The notes: generated by a model from the letters alone, not told the origin. Counted from the stretch's first letter, positions 24,095 to 37,635 are shown. The stretch: DNA of 64,000 nucleotides from Conus ventricosus (GCA_018398815.1 JAFLJL010014879.1:53792-117791), one strand, 5' to 3'. Numbers and translations are program-made.

Positions 24095-26256
24095 TCCCAA
24101 CTGGTACAGGATCCCTATCAACACATTCATTGCTCGTCACCACTGATATAGGATCATGTCAACACATTTCATTGCTCGTCCCTGATGCAGGATCCCTATC
24201 AAACACAATTATTTGCTCGTCCCCCCCCCCCCCGATACAAGGATCTATGTTCAACACAATTTCATTGATCGTACCAAATGTTACTGGATCCTATCAACAC
24301 ATATCATTGCTCGACGTCCCACTGATACAGGTTCCATTATCAACTCTTTTCACTTGCTCGTCCCCTGATCAGGATCACTATCAACACATTTCATTGCTAG
24401 TTCCCTCTGATACAGGATCCCTATCAAACCACATTTTTCATTGTCGTCCTCATGATTCAGGATACCTATCAAAACTTTTCATTGCTCGTCCATCATGATT
24501 CAGGATCCATATCAACACATTCATTGCTCGTCCTCCTGATTACAGGATCCCTATAAAAACTCATTTCATTGCTCGTTCCCCTGATACAGGTTCCCTATCA
24601 ACACATTTCATTGCTTCGTCCCCCTGATACAGGATCCCTATCTACACATTTATTGGCTTGTAACTCTGATACAGGATCCCTTTCAAACACATTTAATTGC
24701 TCGTAAACCCTGATATATAAAGGATCCCTTATCAAAACTTTTCTTTGCTCGTCCCCTGATACAGGATCCTTATCAACACATTTTCATTGCTCGTCCCATG
24801 ATAACAGATCCACTATCAACTTCATTTCATTGCTCGTGCCATGTTACAGCTCCTATCAAAACATTTCATTGCTCAGGCCCCATTGATTACAAGGATCCCT
24901 ATCAACCACAATTCATAGCTCGTCTCACTGATATAGGATCCCTATAAACCACAATTCATTGCTCGTTACCTCCTGTTTCTGGATCTCCTATCAACACATT
25001 TCATTGCTAGTTCCCTCTGATACAGGATCCCTTATAAACACATCTATCATTGCTCGTCCCCCTGTTACAGGATCCCTATCAACACATTGTCATTGCTCGT
25101 CCAACTGATACAGGATCCCTTTCAACACTTTTATTGCTCGTCACCCTGATACAGTATCCCTATCGACAACCATTTCATTGCTGTCCTGATACAGGATCCC
25201 TTTCAACACATTTTCATTGCTCGTCTTCCTGATACAGGATCGAATCAACACATTTCATTGCTCCGTCTATCTGATCAGGATCCTATTCAACTCATTTCAT
25301 GTGCTCGTCCCCATGATACAGGTTCCCTATCAACACATTTTCATTGCTCGTCCACCTGATATCAGATCCCTATCAACACATTTCTTGTGCCTCGTTCCCT
25401 GATTACAGGGGATCCTATCAACACATTTCATGCTCGTTACCTGATACTGGATCCATTTATCAACACATTTCATGGTCGTCCTTTTGATACTGGAGCCCTA
25501 TCAACACATTTCTTTGTTCGTCCCCCATGATACGGATCCCTATTAACACATGTCATTGCTCGTCCCTGATACAGGATGTTATTAACAGACATGTCAATGA
25601 TCGTTCCCCTGTTACAGGATCCCTATCAAACATTTCATGTCGTCTTCATGATTCAGGATCCCTATCAACACATTTTTTGTTCGTCCATGATACAGGATCC
25701 TTATTCAAAGTTCCATTCGTTGCTCGTCACCATGATAAGGATCCCTATCACACATTTCATGCTCGTCTTCCTGAGACGGATCCCTATCATACAACATTTC
25801 ATTGCTTGTTCCTCCCTGATACAGAGATCCCTATCAACACAATTTCAATTGCCCCTCCATCTGATAAGGAGCCTATCAACACATTTCATTGGTCGTCCCT
25901 CTGATTCAGGATCCCTATAACACATTTCTATTGCTCGTCCCTGATACAGGGATCCCTATCAACACATTTCATTGCTTCGCTCTCCTGATACAGGATCCCT
26001 ATAACAATTTCATTGCTCGTCTCTTCTCTGGATACAGGATCCATATCAACACATTTCATTGCTAGTCCCTCTGATACAGGATTCCTATCAACACATTTCA
26101 TTGCTCCGTCCCATGATAAGGATCCCTATCAACACATTTTCAGTTGCTCGTCCTCTGATGAAACTGGATCCCTGTCAACCAATTTATTGTTCGTACCCCT
26201 GTTACAGGGTCCATATCAAACACAATATTTCATTGCTGTCCCCCTGAGATACAGGG
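24095..26256. repeat. 42-bp minisatellite, about 50 units
   Basis: The consensus unit contains TGATACAGGATCCCTATCAA followed by CACATTTCATTGCTCGTCCC. The GGATCC core is a BamHI site in most units. Units carry many single-base differences and no inverted block. The array ends exactly where the Penelope-like element begins. Open frames such as 24,007-24,498 and 26,013-26,369 are repeat by-products. Confidence 0.9.
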
Positions 26257-26450
26257 GTTGGCTGCAGTGTTTTGGGGGGGCTTTCGGTTTTTGTTTGGGA
26301 GTGATTCCACTAACAAACGATTTCCATTTATGCGCTGTTGTTACTATTTCTGTTTTGGGTGTTTTTTAAAGTTGACTAAGTGTGGTTTGCATAGTATCTT
26401 AACCATTTTTCAGTTAAACATAGGTTGCCACCTTTTTGAAACATTGCCAT
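26257..26450 (-). repeat. Left inverted arm of the Penelope-like relic
   Basis: Reverse complement of 27,664-27,875 with moderate divergence. Shared landmarks are GGCTGCAGTGTTTTGGGGG, CCATTTATGC, TTACTATTTCTGTTT and AAACATAGGTTGC. It contains the reversed end of the endonuclease coding region. Confidence 0.7.
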
Positions 26451-27663
26451 CCGACTTGTTCTTTCGAGTTTGTTCTTGATGTGGACAGCCTGAATAGTTT
26501 GCCAGTAACCACACAAGACATAACAGGGTTCAGAAAGGGAAATCATCTCCACACAAGAAAACACTACACAGCAAAAATGAAACCTGGATCAGGAAAACCA
26601 ACAGTAAACTCAATATTCGACGTAACCATGGGATATATGATGGAGCAGAAAATGTGAAACTGGTAGGTCTATTATGCTGTCCAACATCAGAAAAAACTCG
26701 AAAACATGTCGGAATATACAGAGACGATGGCCTTTGCTGCACTAACCACAATCCAAGAACCATCGGAAACAAGAAGAAAGAACTATGTAAATCTTCCAAA
26801 CCACAAAACTTAATGATTACCATTGAAGAAACAAAAAGGTAGTGAACTACTTAGACATAACATGGATCTCAACAATTCACTTATATAAACATACAGAACA
26901 AACGATCGCTTACTCCTCTTTATTTACACACCAAAATGTAACCGAATTCCACCATTATATTAAAGAACCTACCCCATGGCATTAAAAACAAGAGACTATC
27001 ATACTGTCATTGCAGATGAGAGAGTGTTCAACAATGCAGCAGTAGAATACCAGAGAGGCACTACAAACAGTGGATACAATTACATAATTACATACAACCC
27101 AGGATGACAACAACACAAATTAAAAGCAAGATAAAATAGGAAAACGAAAAATCATATGTACACCCCCCATACGACGGGAAAACAAAACAAAATAGGGAAA
27201 AGAATTCGTCAAATTCTTAAACAGCTTCCTTTTCCAAAAGACAAAAACTTGTCCAAATATTTAACTAAAACACTGTTCAAAAACTATCGTACTCATGTAT
27301 GCCCATCCTCAAAAAATCCTAATTGACGCATCCAACATAAATGAATATCACACAGCAAAGAAGGGTGAAGAAAGGAAATCTTTGCATTGCACCAGAAAGG
27401 AGCTGTGGACCACGCTAAACAATAATGTCGTTCACAACAAACATTGTATACCAGGTACTGTGACATCAGATAGTTAATAGAAAACATACATAGGGATCAC
27501 TGAAACCACTTCAAAACCAGATTATGCAAACACAAACAGTCATTAATAAAGAAAAAATATTAATAAAAACCAACAGAACTTAGCAAATCTATATCTGGAA
27601 ACTTAAAGACGCAAAAACAACTACATTATTCTGGAAAAATCATAAAAAAGAGCATCACCATAC

Positions 27664-27875
27664 TGCAATGTTTCTAAAAGGTTGCAACCTATGTTTACTG
27701 AAAAATTGGTTTATACTATGCCAAACCACATCTTAGCAAACTTTAATACACCAAACAGAAATAGTAAAACAACTGCGGCATAAATGGAATTCGTGGTTAG
27801 TGAACACACCCCCCCCAAAACCAAAATCCTGAAAGCCCCCAAAAACAGTGCAGCCACCCGCCAAGTGCAAAACAA
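27664..27875 (+). repeat. Right inverted arm of the Penelope-like relic
   Basis: Partner of 26,257-26,450 in the opposite orientation. It covers the 3' end of the endonuclease-like coding region and the C-run near 27,811-27,818. Confidence 0.7.
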
Positions 27876-28080
27876 CCGCTAACGGGAGCCCACACGCTAT
27901 ATACATCGGCGGTGGGCAAAACAAAAACCATCATGATGACAGCGCAACACGCTTGAAAACAATTTTGTAGATAGTTTTAAGATTCTTTTTAACTTGTTTT
28001 TTACACTATATATACATATTATATTTTTTTTTATATATATTTATATACTTTATATATATATTCTACAAACTAATAAATCA
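27876..28080. other. AT-rich spacer
   Basis: TA- and T-rich sequence (about 28,005-28,075) between the Penelope-like relic and the 624-bp satellite. No gene. Confidence 0.5.
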
Positions 28081-31000
28081 AGGTAAGTACCGAGCACCGT
28101 TCCAGCAACTTTCAGTGAAGATTGAGTGTTGCAATGATGCAAGAATATTGAATTATTAACAAAGCTTGTTCTTTTGTTCTAGATTGCAGACATAGGGGAG
28201 ATACGCATTCATATCTGCAGGGTAGATGGATTCTGACTAACTAACTGTTGTGCTGGGTGTATGACGAAAATATAAATAAAATGCTTTCAAATGATCCTTC
28301 AGCAAGCTTATAATTCTCCAAGGGTGGGAGAATCTCCAATAGGAGGGAAACCTCTCTTGAACCATTTAACTCCTGGTATATAACGATTATTCGAAACTTG
28401 GTGGTTTCTCTCAGTGACCGCGGAGGAAAGTGGTATTTGAACTCCTCTGCCTTTTCAAGTTTAAGATAGAATGCAATCCCAGAAAATGGCTGGTTTGCAA
28501 TAACGTAGTATGTTTGTTGAATTTTCAAAAAACCAACCAAATGGTAGCCATCTGAGAAGCAATAGAAAATCATGAAAGAGCAAAACAAGCTACATTTTTT
28601 GTGATAAAGTAGAAATATAAAAAGATATCTCTTAGACACAAGTGCTCGAGGGCCAGTTTTGGTATGAATTCCGAAAGGGACTAAAAATACAACAAACTAA
28701 TAAAATTCCATGGATAAGTACCGAGCACCGTTCCAGCAACTTACAGAGAGTCTTGGTGTTGCATATGACTGCAAGAAATATTGAATTATAAACAAAGTTG
28801 TTCTTATGTCTTAGGATGAAGAAATAGGGGGAGATACGCATTTCATATCTGCAGTGGTAGATGATTCTGCTAACTTACAGTAGTTCTGGGTGAATGACGA
28901 AAATAAAATAAAGCTTCTCAAAAGAGCTTCAGCAAGCTTATATTCTCCAAGGGGAGACACTCCAATAGGAAGGGAAACTCACTAACATAATAACTCCTGG
29001 TCATATCCGATATTTCGAAACTTGGTGTTTTCTCCTCAGTGACGCGGAAAGTGGTAATTTGACTCCTCTGCCCTTTTTAGTTTTAAGAAGAATGCAATCC
29101 CAGAAAAGGCGTGTGCAATTCCGTAGTAATTATTGTTGATTTTCAAAAAATACCAACAAAGGTGCCATCTGAGCAACAAAAGAAAATTCTGAAAGAGCAA
29201 AACAAGCTACATTTTCTTGTGAAAAGTAGAAAATATAAAAAGATATCCTCTAAGACACAAGTGCTGAGGGCCAGTTCTTGGAATGAATCCGCAAGGGACT
29301 AAAATACAACAAACTAATAAATTCCAAGGATAAGTACCGAGCACCGTTTCCAGCAACTTACAGAGAAGTTTGGGTGTTGCAATGACTGCAAGAAATATTG
29401 AATTATAAACAAAGCTTGTTCTTATGTCTTAGATTGAAGAAATAGGGGGAGATACGCATTCATATCTGCAGTGGTAGATGATTCTGCCTAACTAACAGTA
29501 TGTGCTGGGTGAATGACGAAAATAAAATAAATGCTTCTCAAAATGAGCCTTCAGCAAGCTTATATTCTCCAAGGGGGAGACATCCTCCAATAGGAAGGGA
29601 AACTCACTAACATATAACTCCTGGTCAATACCGATATTTCGAAACTTGGTGGTTTCTCCCAGTGACCGCGGAAAGTGGTAATTTGACTCCTCTGCCTTTC
29701 AGTTTAAGAAGAATGCAATCCCAGAAAAGGCTGGTGTGCAATACCGTAGTATGTTTGTTGAATTTTCAAAAAACCAACCAAAGGTGCCATCTGAGAAGCA
29801 AAAGAAAATCATGAAAGAGCAAAACAAGCTACATTTTCTTGTGAAAAGTAGAAAATATAAAAAGATATCCTCTAAGACACAAGTGCTGAGGGCCAGTTCT
29901 TGGAATGAATCCGCAAGGGACTAAAATACAACAAACTAATAAATTCCAAGGATAAGTACCGAGCACCGTTCCAGCAACTTACAGAGAAGCTTGGTGTTGC
30001 AATGACTGCAAGAAATATTGAATTATAAACAAAGCTTGTTCTTATGTCTTAGATTGAAGAAATAGGGGGAGATACGCATTCATATCTGCAGTGGTAGATG
30101 ATTCTGCCTAACTAACAGTATGTGCTGGTGAATGACGAAAATAAAATAAATGCTTCTCAAAATGAGCCTTCAGCAAGCTTATATTCTCCAAGGGGAGACA
30201 TCCTCCAATAGGAAGGGAAACTCACTAACATATAACTCCTGGTCATATACCGATATTTCGAAACTTGGTGGTTTCTCCCTCAGTGACCGCGGAAAGTGGT
30301 AATTTGACTCCTCTGCCTTTTCAGTTTTAAGAAGAATGCAATCCCAGAAAAGGCTGGTGTGCAATACCGTAGTATGTTTGTTGAATTTTCAAAAAACCAA
30401 CCAAAGGTGCCATCTGAGAAGCAAAAGAAAATCATGAAAGAGCAAAACAAGCTACATTTTCTTGTGAAAAGTAGAAAATATAAAAAGATATCCTCTAAGA
30501 CACAAGTGCTGAGGGCCAGTTCTTGGAATGAATCCGCAAGGGACTAAAATACAACAAACTAATAAATTCCAAGGATAAGTACCGAGCACCGTTCCAGCAA
30601 CTTACAGAGAAGCTTGGTGTTGCAATGACTGCAAGAAATATTGAATTATAAACAAAGCTTGTTCTTATGTCTTAGATTGAGAAAATAGGGGGAGATACGC
30701 ATTCATATCTGCAGTGGTAGATGATTCTGCCTAACTAACAGTATGTGCTGGGTGAATGACGAAAATAAAATAAATGCTTCTCAAAATGAGCCTTCAGCAA
30801 GCTTATATTCTCCAAGGGGGAGACATCCTCCAATAGGAAGGGAAACTCACTAACATATAACTCCTGGTCATATACCGATATTTCGAAACTTGGTGGTTTC
30901 TCCTCAGTGACCGCGGAAAGTGGTAATTTGACTCCTCTGCCTTTTCAGTTTTAAGAAGAATGCAATCCCAGAAAAGGCTGGTGTGCAATACCGTAGTATG

Positions 31001-31246
31001 TTTGTTGAATTTTCAAAAAACCAACCAAAGGTGCCATCTGAGAAGCAAAAGAAAATCATGAAAGAGCAAAACAAGCTACATTTTCTTGTGAAAAGTAGAA
31101 AATATAAAAAGATATCCTCTAAGACACAAGTGCTGAGGGCCAGTTCTTGGAATGAATCCGCAAGGGACTAAAATACAACAAACTAATAAATTCCAAGGAT
31201 AAGTACCGAGCACCGTTCCAGCAACTTACAGAGAAGCTTGGTGTTG
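28081..31246 (+). repeat. ~624-bp satellite, direct-orientation part
   Basis: Units start at GTAAGTACCGAGCACCG-type sequence at about 28,083, 28,711, 29,331, 29,953, 30,576 and 31,199, giving periods of 620-630. The first two units are clearly diverged; later units are almost identical to each other, which implies recent homogenisation. Each homogenised unit contains a 62-codon + frame (for example 29,736-29,924, 30,359-30,547, 30,983-31,171) and a 61-codon minus frame. Neither has a recognisable domain, and both break in the diverged units, so I do not call genes. Confidence 0.9.
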
Positions 31247-32988
<1,742 letters not shown>

Positions 32989-33270
32989 TGTTTGAAGAAT
33001 TTAGTAGTGGGGAAAAGAAGTGCCGGCTAACAATTCTTCCGTCATTACATTTATGACTGCAAAGATTTAGGAGAAAACGGGGACAAGGGGTAAGGAACAG
33101 GGATGAAAGTACATGAGAAAAAGAATAGGGAGATATGTTATGAATATTACTACCTTCACCAGCAGCTCATTGGAACCATTGTAATCCATCCCATAGACAG
33201 AACCATTCATTTTGGGAACCATTGTAATCCATCCCTAGACAGATCCATTCATATTGCCTGCTCCGAGGTT

Positions 33271-33695
33271 TTCATCCGCTGGACTCATCAGGAAGGCGCG
33301 GCTGATTGTGTCTGTGCTTTTCGTCCGCTGGATCAGACTCATCAGAAGGCACGGCTATTGTGTCTGTGCTTTTCGTCCGCTGATCGGACTCATCAGGAAG
33401 GCATGGCTGATTGTGTCTGTGGTTTCATCTCGCTGGATCAGACTCATCAGGAAGGCGCGTCTGATTGTGTCTGTGCTTTTCGTCCGCTGGATCAGACTCA
33501 TCAGGAAGGCGTGGCTGATTGTGTCTGTGCTTTTCGTCCGCTGGATCGGACTCATCAGGAAGGCGCGGCTGATTGTGTCTGTGCTTTTCGTCCGCTGGAT
33601 CAGACTCATCGGGAAGGCACGGCTGATTGTGTCTGTGCTTTTCGTCCGCTGGATCGGACTCATCAGGAAGGGCACGGCTGATTGTGTCTGTGCTC
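33271..33695. repeat. 54-bp tandem repeat, about 8 units
   Basis: Unit contains GCTGATTGTGTCTGTGCTT, TTCGTCCGCTGGATCNGACT and CATCAGGAAGGCGCG, spaced exactly 54 bases in the inner copies (33,460, 33,514, 33,568, 33,622). Because 54 is a multiple of three and the unit has few stops, long frames stay open in several frames on both strands (for example 33,103-33,681 and 33,254-33,703 plus, 33,425-33,706 minus). No start, promoter or recognisable domain supports a protein. Confidence 0.85.
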
Positions 33696-33719
33696 CCTAT
33701 TAACATTTTCGCAAGGTAT

Positions 33720-33990
33720 CCAGCCTGCTATAGATTAAAATTAAGCCAGAAATACACCACAGTTTATAATTTCGTAATTAAGCGGTGACATTTTCTCACG
33801 TTGGTCAGTCTGCTCAGAATTAAACTTACCCAGAGATACACCACAGTTTGTAATTTCGTAATTAAACGGTGACATTTTTCTCATGTTGGTCAGTCTGCTC
33901 AGAATTAAACTGACCCAGAGATACACCACAGTTTGTAAGTTTGTTATTAAGTGGTGACATTTTCTCAAGCTAGTAAAGTCGGCTCAATAT
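33720..33990. repeat. ~85-bp tandem repeat, 3 units
   Basis: Units carry GATACACCACAGTTTGTAAT, TTCGTAATTAARCGGTGACA, and GTCAGTCTGCTCAGAATTAA, with starts near 33,751, 33,835 and 33,920. The last unit decays after about 33,970. Confidence 0.8.
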
Positions 33991-35121
33991 GAAAGAAAAC
34001 CAGTTGATCTGGAACTGATCTGGCAATTTTGGCAGAAGGTGTATTGTGTGTCTATCAGAAGCTAGAGTCCAGAGATCAGTACGTTGATTTGGAATAAAAA
34101 TAAAATCACAAGGAAAAAGAATTAAACTTTTCTAAGCAAAAGTAGTGGAAGACTGCTGCGTTGATGTTGGTCGACATATCAAAAAGACCTGATCCTTTGC
34201 CGTTATCATTTGAATATCATATTTATAATATATTCCACCCATTTTCTTCATCTTCAATTTTTTTAAAGTTCAAATCTTTGCCAAGTCATTACTATAATGA
34301 CTGAAGAATTGCTAACCTGCACTTGTTTTCCCCCACTACTTAATTGTTCAGCATTCTATTGTTTGGTCAATCAGTGGGAGATTGAATCTTTTAGGAGATC
34401 CAAGTAAAGGTTGTTCTGTACAATTCTTAGCCACTCTAATGCTTGGGTTATTGAACAGCAGAGCTGACCACTCAGACTGTTTCATATCTTTTTATCTCCC
34501 TTGCATCCTTGAATGGATCCTCAGCATAGGCTCAAAGATTGTCCCCTATATTTTACATTGTTTGAATAATGCTTTTAGTTTTTTCAGCAACTTTTTTCAT
34601 CTCCACACTTGTGTTTTGTTCCATTTACTACCCTTCGCTGGCTGCTTTGAGGGTGCTGTTGGATTCTTTTTTGAACCCTCGGTGGTGAGAACACCACAGA
34701 ATTATGGACTGTGGTGTCTCTATTTGACACCAAGAGCACTGTGTCACGTGCCCCACCAGCGACCCCTAGGGTCACCAGAAGACAGCAACACCCTCTCCCG
34801 ATCACCGGCAGCAGACTCCACACTGACTCACACCTTTCACCCCTCCAGCAAAAACGACGTAACAACATCTGCTTCTCCAGGACCCCAATTCAAAAGGGGA
34901 ACCTTTTTAATGCCAATTGACCCTATTATTTCCAAGCGGTACCAAGGGACCAACCGACACGCCAGGAATATTTAAATACAGGTTCTCTGGGTGGGAGTCT
35001 AGGTATAAACACAATAAAAAAAAACTTTGGGGACCTCAGTCGGCCGCGGCCAGGGACCTGTAGCAACGAGTGAGAGAAAACAACAGGCAAGGGAAACCAT
35101 GGGGGTCACCTCATCAACATT
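33991..35121. other. Unassigned flank left of element E1
   Basis: No gene is recognised. A frame at 34,382-34,975 (+) has no known motif. The stretch 34,700-35,110 has higher GC and a different texture from the left part and may be another repeat, but it has no second copy in the window. E1 begins at 35,122. Confidence 0.4.
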
Positions 35122-35218
35122 AGAGAACTAATAAATGTCTGTTCTGGCTCACCCGCTCTCAACCGGCCTCACCCGGTTTCGACCGGGTGAATCCAGAACA
35201 GACATTTATTAGTTCTCT
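35122..35218. repeat. E1 left-terminal hairpin
   Basis: Arms 35,122-35,147 and 35,193-35,218 are perfect 26-base reverse complements. Just inside, TCACCCG (35,149-35,155) pairs with CGGGTGA (35,184-35,190), extending the stem with a one- or two-base bulge. A further AACCGG/CCGGTT pair lies in the loop. The outer ends are AG...CT, as in Polinton termini. The same structure with different arm sequence starts E2. Confidence 0.85.
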
Positions 35219-35286
35219 GACTAGTAAACCCTAAAAAACATACATACTGTGTAGGATTGTCCGTTTTCAATACTAATTTACTAAAC

Positions 35287-35378
35287 TTAACATAGGGGAA
35301 AGCAGCAGTGGCTGAACGCACCCCATAGAGCAACGTAGGGGAAAAGCAGCAGTCGCTGAACACGCCCCATACACAAAC
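35287..35378. repeat. Iteron-like double repeat near E1 terminus
   Basis: Two ~45-base units containing AGGGGAAARGCAGCAGT, GCTGAACRC and CCCCATA. Related units lie at the same distance from the E2 hairpin (about 52,813-52,873). The position beside a terminus suggests a binding site for a replication or transposition protein; this is inference. Confidence 0.65.
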
Positions 35379-35672
35379 GCCAGTGCAGGTAAGCCTTTAA
35401 TTCCTCCGCACTATCAGATTACTGCTGAGGTCTGTCATTGGGACTGTAACCGCCATAAGGCGGGACTCGCGCTGCGCCAGGCTAAAACAGTTTCAGACAT
35501 GTTTACTGCGCATAAGCCTCTTATCAAATCAAGTGCCGAGCTTAAATCACGTGACACTTTGTGTTGTGGCAACCAAACACAACTGCCGCCATTTTACATT
35601 CGACTGGTGGCTGTAAAGACGTGTGCGAGTGTGGCTAGCATTTTCAGAGAGAACTTGTGTGTTTTAAAAAAC

Positions 35673-36374
35673 ATGGCGTGTCAGGGAAGTGATGTTTCAA
35701 TGCCTTCTGCCAGTGCTGGAAGTGACGCTAATATTACTCAAGAAATGGATGAAATGTTGTTATCTTCGAAAGGGAAAACTTTCTGATCAACAGACCGATC
35801 TTGTGGAAAAATACATTGTTTATCATGAGGCCATGGCAAAGTTTTTGACAAAGAAATTGAGTGGCGAGCCTTGTTCTCCTCCCTCAAAGCCAAAGGAAGC
35901 ATTTCGTTTTTGTTTCCTCAACAAAAAACGGAACTCTCAGTTGAAGATCTTGACAAATATTTGAAAACACAGCTTTGTGAGCTGCCTTCCGATCCATTTG
36001 ATGAAACCAAAACCTTTGAAACTGTTCAAGAAATGACCCCCATCTTACACCGGGCTTGTTACTCAGTGAAAGATAGTGAAAAGAAATCTCTTTCTCAGGC
36101 TCTTTTTTTAGGGCATTGGCTTCAGAAAGCAAAGACAATTTTGAAACAGTCAAAAACAAAAAACTGGGAGTCCTATCTGAAAGAAGATTTGCTGGTTGAG
36201 CCAACTCGTGTAAGAAGACTAATTGAAGTGTCATTTTGTTTCTATTCTTATTCAAAATTTCACAAACTTGCGATTTCTTTCAACGAGTTATACAGCAAAC
36301 GAAAACTCATTCTGAAATACATACAATCCAACCCAACTTTAAAGCATTCTGGCATGATACACATGACGTGTTAG
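35673..36374 (+). pseudogene. Variable-slot gene A of E1 (unknown, frameshifted)
   Basis: The frame from ATG at 35,673 (starts MACQGSDVS) runs to about 35,783, changes frame, runs to about 35,890, changes again, and then stays open to the stop at 36,374. The total is about 233 codons. The C-terminal ~130 residues are helical and basic, with a core NWESYLKEDLLVEPTRVRR followed by a SKFHKLAISFNELYSKRK-like helix. I see remote similarity to the minus-strand gene in the same slot of E2 (53,233-54,025): an FDETKTFE segment, then a HWLQKAK segment, then a helical tail, in the same order. This W-x-x-x-L plus helix-turn-helix-like layout suggests DNA or protein binding, but no function is known to me. 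Frameshifts may be sequencing errors. Confidence 0.55.
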
Positions 36375-36445
36375 AACCTGCATGGCAGGAGTAATTGAGC
36401 CACTTCCACAGCGGTAGTTTTAAATAGCGCCCAACAAAACTAGGC

Positions 36446-36468
36446 CAATCGGCAGACTTTGCCGATTG
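36446..36468. repeat. Short perfect stem-loop
   Basis: CAATCGGCA (36,446-36,454) pairs with TGCCGATTG (36,460-36,468) across a 5-base loop, in the non-coding stretch after gene A. It could be a transcription end signal or protein site; there is no copy in E2. Confidence 0.5.
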
Positions 36469-36568
36469 ACCTACAAAGCCCACCTCTACCCCGCCTACTG
36501 GAGCGTCGGGTTTGTTTAGAGGCAGGGTTGTGTGGCGTTTTAGCAACAGTGCGCGCGGGTGTAAGACC

Positions 36569-36642
36569 ACTGCAGGCCTACCACTGACGTGACTCTAAAT
36601 ATAGTACTGCAGGCCTACTACTGACGTGACTCTAAATATAGT
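36569..36642. promoter_or_regulatory. Tandem 37-bp repeat with TGACGT and TATA-like boxes
   Basis: Two copies (36,569-36,605 and 36,606-36,642), nearly identical, each containing CTGACGTGACTC followed by TAAATATA. TGACGT is a CRE/ATF-type core and TAAATATA resembles a TATA box, so this looks like a duplicated promoter module. No obvious gene follows closely on the + strand; on the minus strand gene A is convergent. The regulatory reading is inference. Confidence 0.4.
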
Positions 36643-37139
36643 ACCGCTCATGCATGAACAGTCGGTTTTGTTTAGAGTTGACTGCCTTGAATTTCCACCA
36701 AGCACTCCATGACTTTGTATATATTGCTGTGATTACTGGCTTCACTGCTTCGCTTCAACGTCCTGCTTCAACTTTTTGGGTGCTTTTCAAGCGGCCACAG
36801 AGTGTACTTTATTCAACTGTCTTGTTTATTAAATCAAGCTTTTGATAAATGCACTTGGTGGCCGCTTTGAATAATCTTCAGTTGACAGAGAGACTGACAG
36901 CCGTCTTGAATTTACGGCGCTTAAGCGCCAACCATAAAACCCTTTCCCATTTCCCAATGCAAGCACTTCCCTATTTTTTAAATGTTTGTGCGTGTGTGCT
37001 GTTATTGTTGTTGTTTTGTTGTTTTTACTGATAATAACTATATTATATTCTGAACATTTGTTTCTTATAAATAATCAAAGGTGCGCGCACACACACGCAC
37101 GCACGCCCCTACCCCCTGCTCCACCCCACCTCGCCTGCA
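36643..37139. other. Non-coding part of E1 between variable slot and repeat tract
   Basis: No gene recognised. It ends in a short GCAC/CACG microsatellite (37,082-37,108). Confidence 0.4.
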
Positions 37140-37378
37140 CACACTCAAGTTGCTTCTAAGTTCTTAACTCAAGTCAACCTAAGATTATAACTAAGTCATC
37201 CCCTAAGTACAACCAAGTTCTTACTCAAGTTATCCTCAAGTTATCCTCTAAGTACAACCAAGTTCTTATTTAAGTTCTTACTCAAGTCGTCCTCAAGTTT
37301 TTTACTCAAGTTACCTCAAGATCATAACTAAGTCACCTTTAAGTACAACCAAGTTCTTATTCAAGTTATCTTATAATT
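37140..37378. repeat. AAGTT-rich degenerate tandem repeats (E1)
   Basis: Repeated CTAAGTACAACCAAGTTCTT, ACTCAAGTTATCCT and CTAAGTCA modules, all built on AAGTT/AAGTC. The same tract occurs at 54,318-54,546 in E2, between the variable slot and the conserved core. It is AT-rich and gene-free, so an origin, enhancer or recombination-prone boundary is possible. Confidence 0.75.
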
Positions 37379-37392
37379 ATAAAAAATACAAT

Positions 37393-37635
37393 CTATGTTT
37401 TTATCTTAAATAGTAGATGCCTAATATAGTACACACACACCTCAAAAAACGCGTCATCGTCGAGGATGTCTTGCTTAACGCCCTTGGCGTGAGATCGGTC
37501 AGCATAGATCTTAATGAAGTTCTTACATCCTAAGCAACCGCATTGATTACAATTCTGGTCTATGGAAATGTCTTTTATAGACTCCATGTCTTTATGTATT
37601 GACTTCATTATTTTAAACAAATAATAATCCGCCAT
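37393..37635 (-). CDS. Small conserved protein with C-x2-C-x-C-x2-C cluster
   Basis: 80 residues, unknown function. It begins MADYYLF and has a tight cysteine cluster, NCNQCGCLGCKNF, at residues 29-41 (four cysteines in nine residues, likely metal binding). It ends in a short hydrophobic helix (VCVYYIRHLLFKIK). The homologue in E2 (54,566-54,796) is frameshifted but recognisable, and the cysteine region is where it is damaged. It is the leftmost gene of the shared core, read toward the left end after the small membrane-protein genes. I do not recognise the family. Confidence 0.6.
   Translation of the reverse strand: MADYYLFKIMKSIHKDMESIKDISIDQNCNQCGCLGCKNFIKIYADRSHAKGVKQDILDDDAFFEVCVYYIRHLLFKIKT

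Larger units (their letters stand above)
26257..27875 (+). mobile_element. Decayed Penelope-like retroelement with inverted flanks
   Basis: The inner part on the + strand reads, through several frameshifts, as a reverse transcriptase followed by a GIY-YIG-type endonuclease, the layout of Penelope-like elements. The RT catalytic motif appears as YRDDG at about 26,717-26,731. A Cys-containing linker lies at 27,380-27,480, and TYIGITE, the start of the endonuclease-like domain, at 27,484-27,504. Stop codons and frameshifts run throughout, so it is a pseudogene. The last ~200 bases (27,664-27,875) recur reverse complemented at the left end (26,257-26,450), so the relic is bracketed by inverted copies of its own 3' region. 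It sits directly against the 42-bp minisatellite. Confidence 0.7.

Noticed and set aside
24095..26256. CRISPR-like array or repeat-protein gene
   Set aside because: 42-bp units follow each other directly with no spacers, and the frames break in almost every unit.
28241..28639. 132-codon minus frame in the first satellite unit
   Set aside because: Not conserved as an open frame in the other units.
29736..31171. 62-codon frames repeated in each satellite unit
   Set aside because: Identity follows from recent homogenisation of the satellite; frames break in the diverged units and show no domain.
33103..33703. Repeat protein gene
   Set aside because: Open in several frames because the 54-bp unit is stop-poor; no start context or domain supports one frame.
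34382..34975. 197-codon plus frame left of E1
   Set aside because: Composition changes midway, no motif seen, and part is also open on the minus strand; not supported as a gene.
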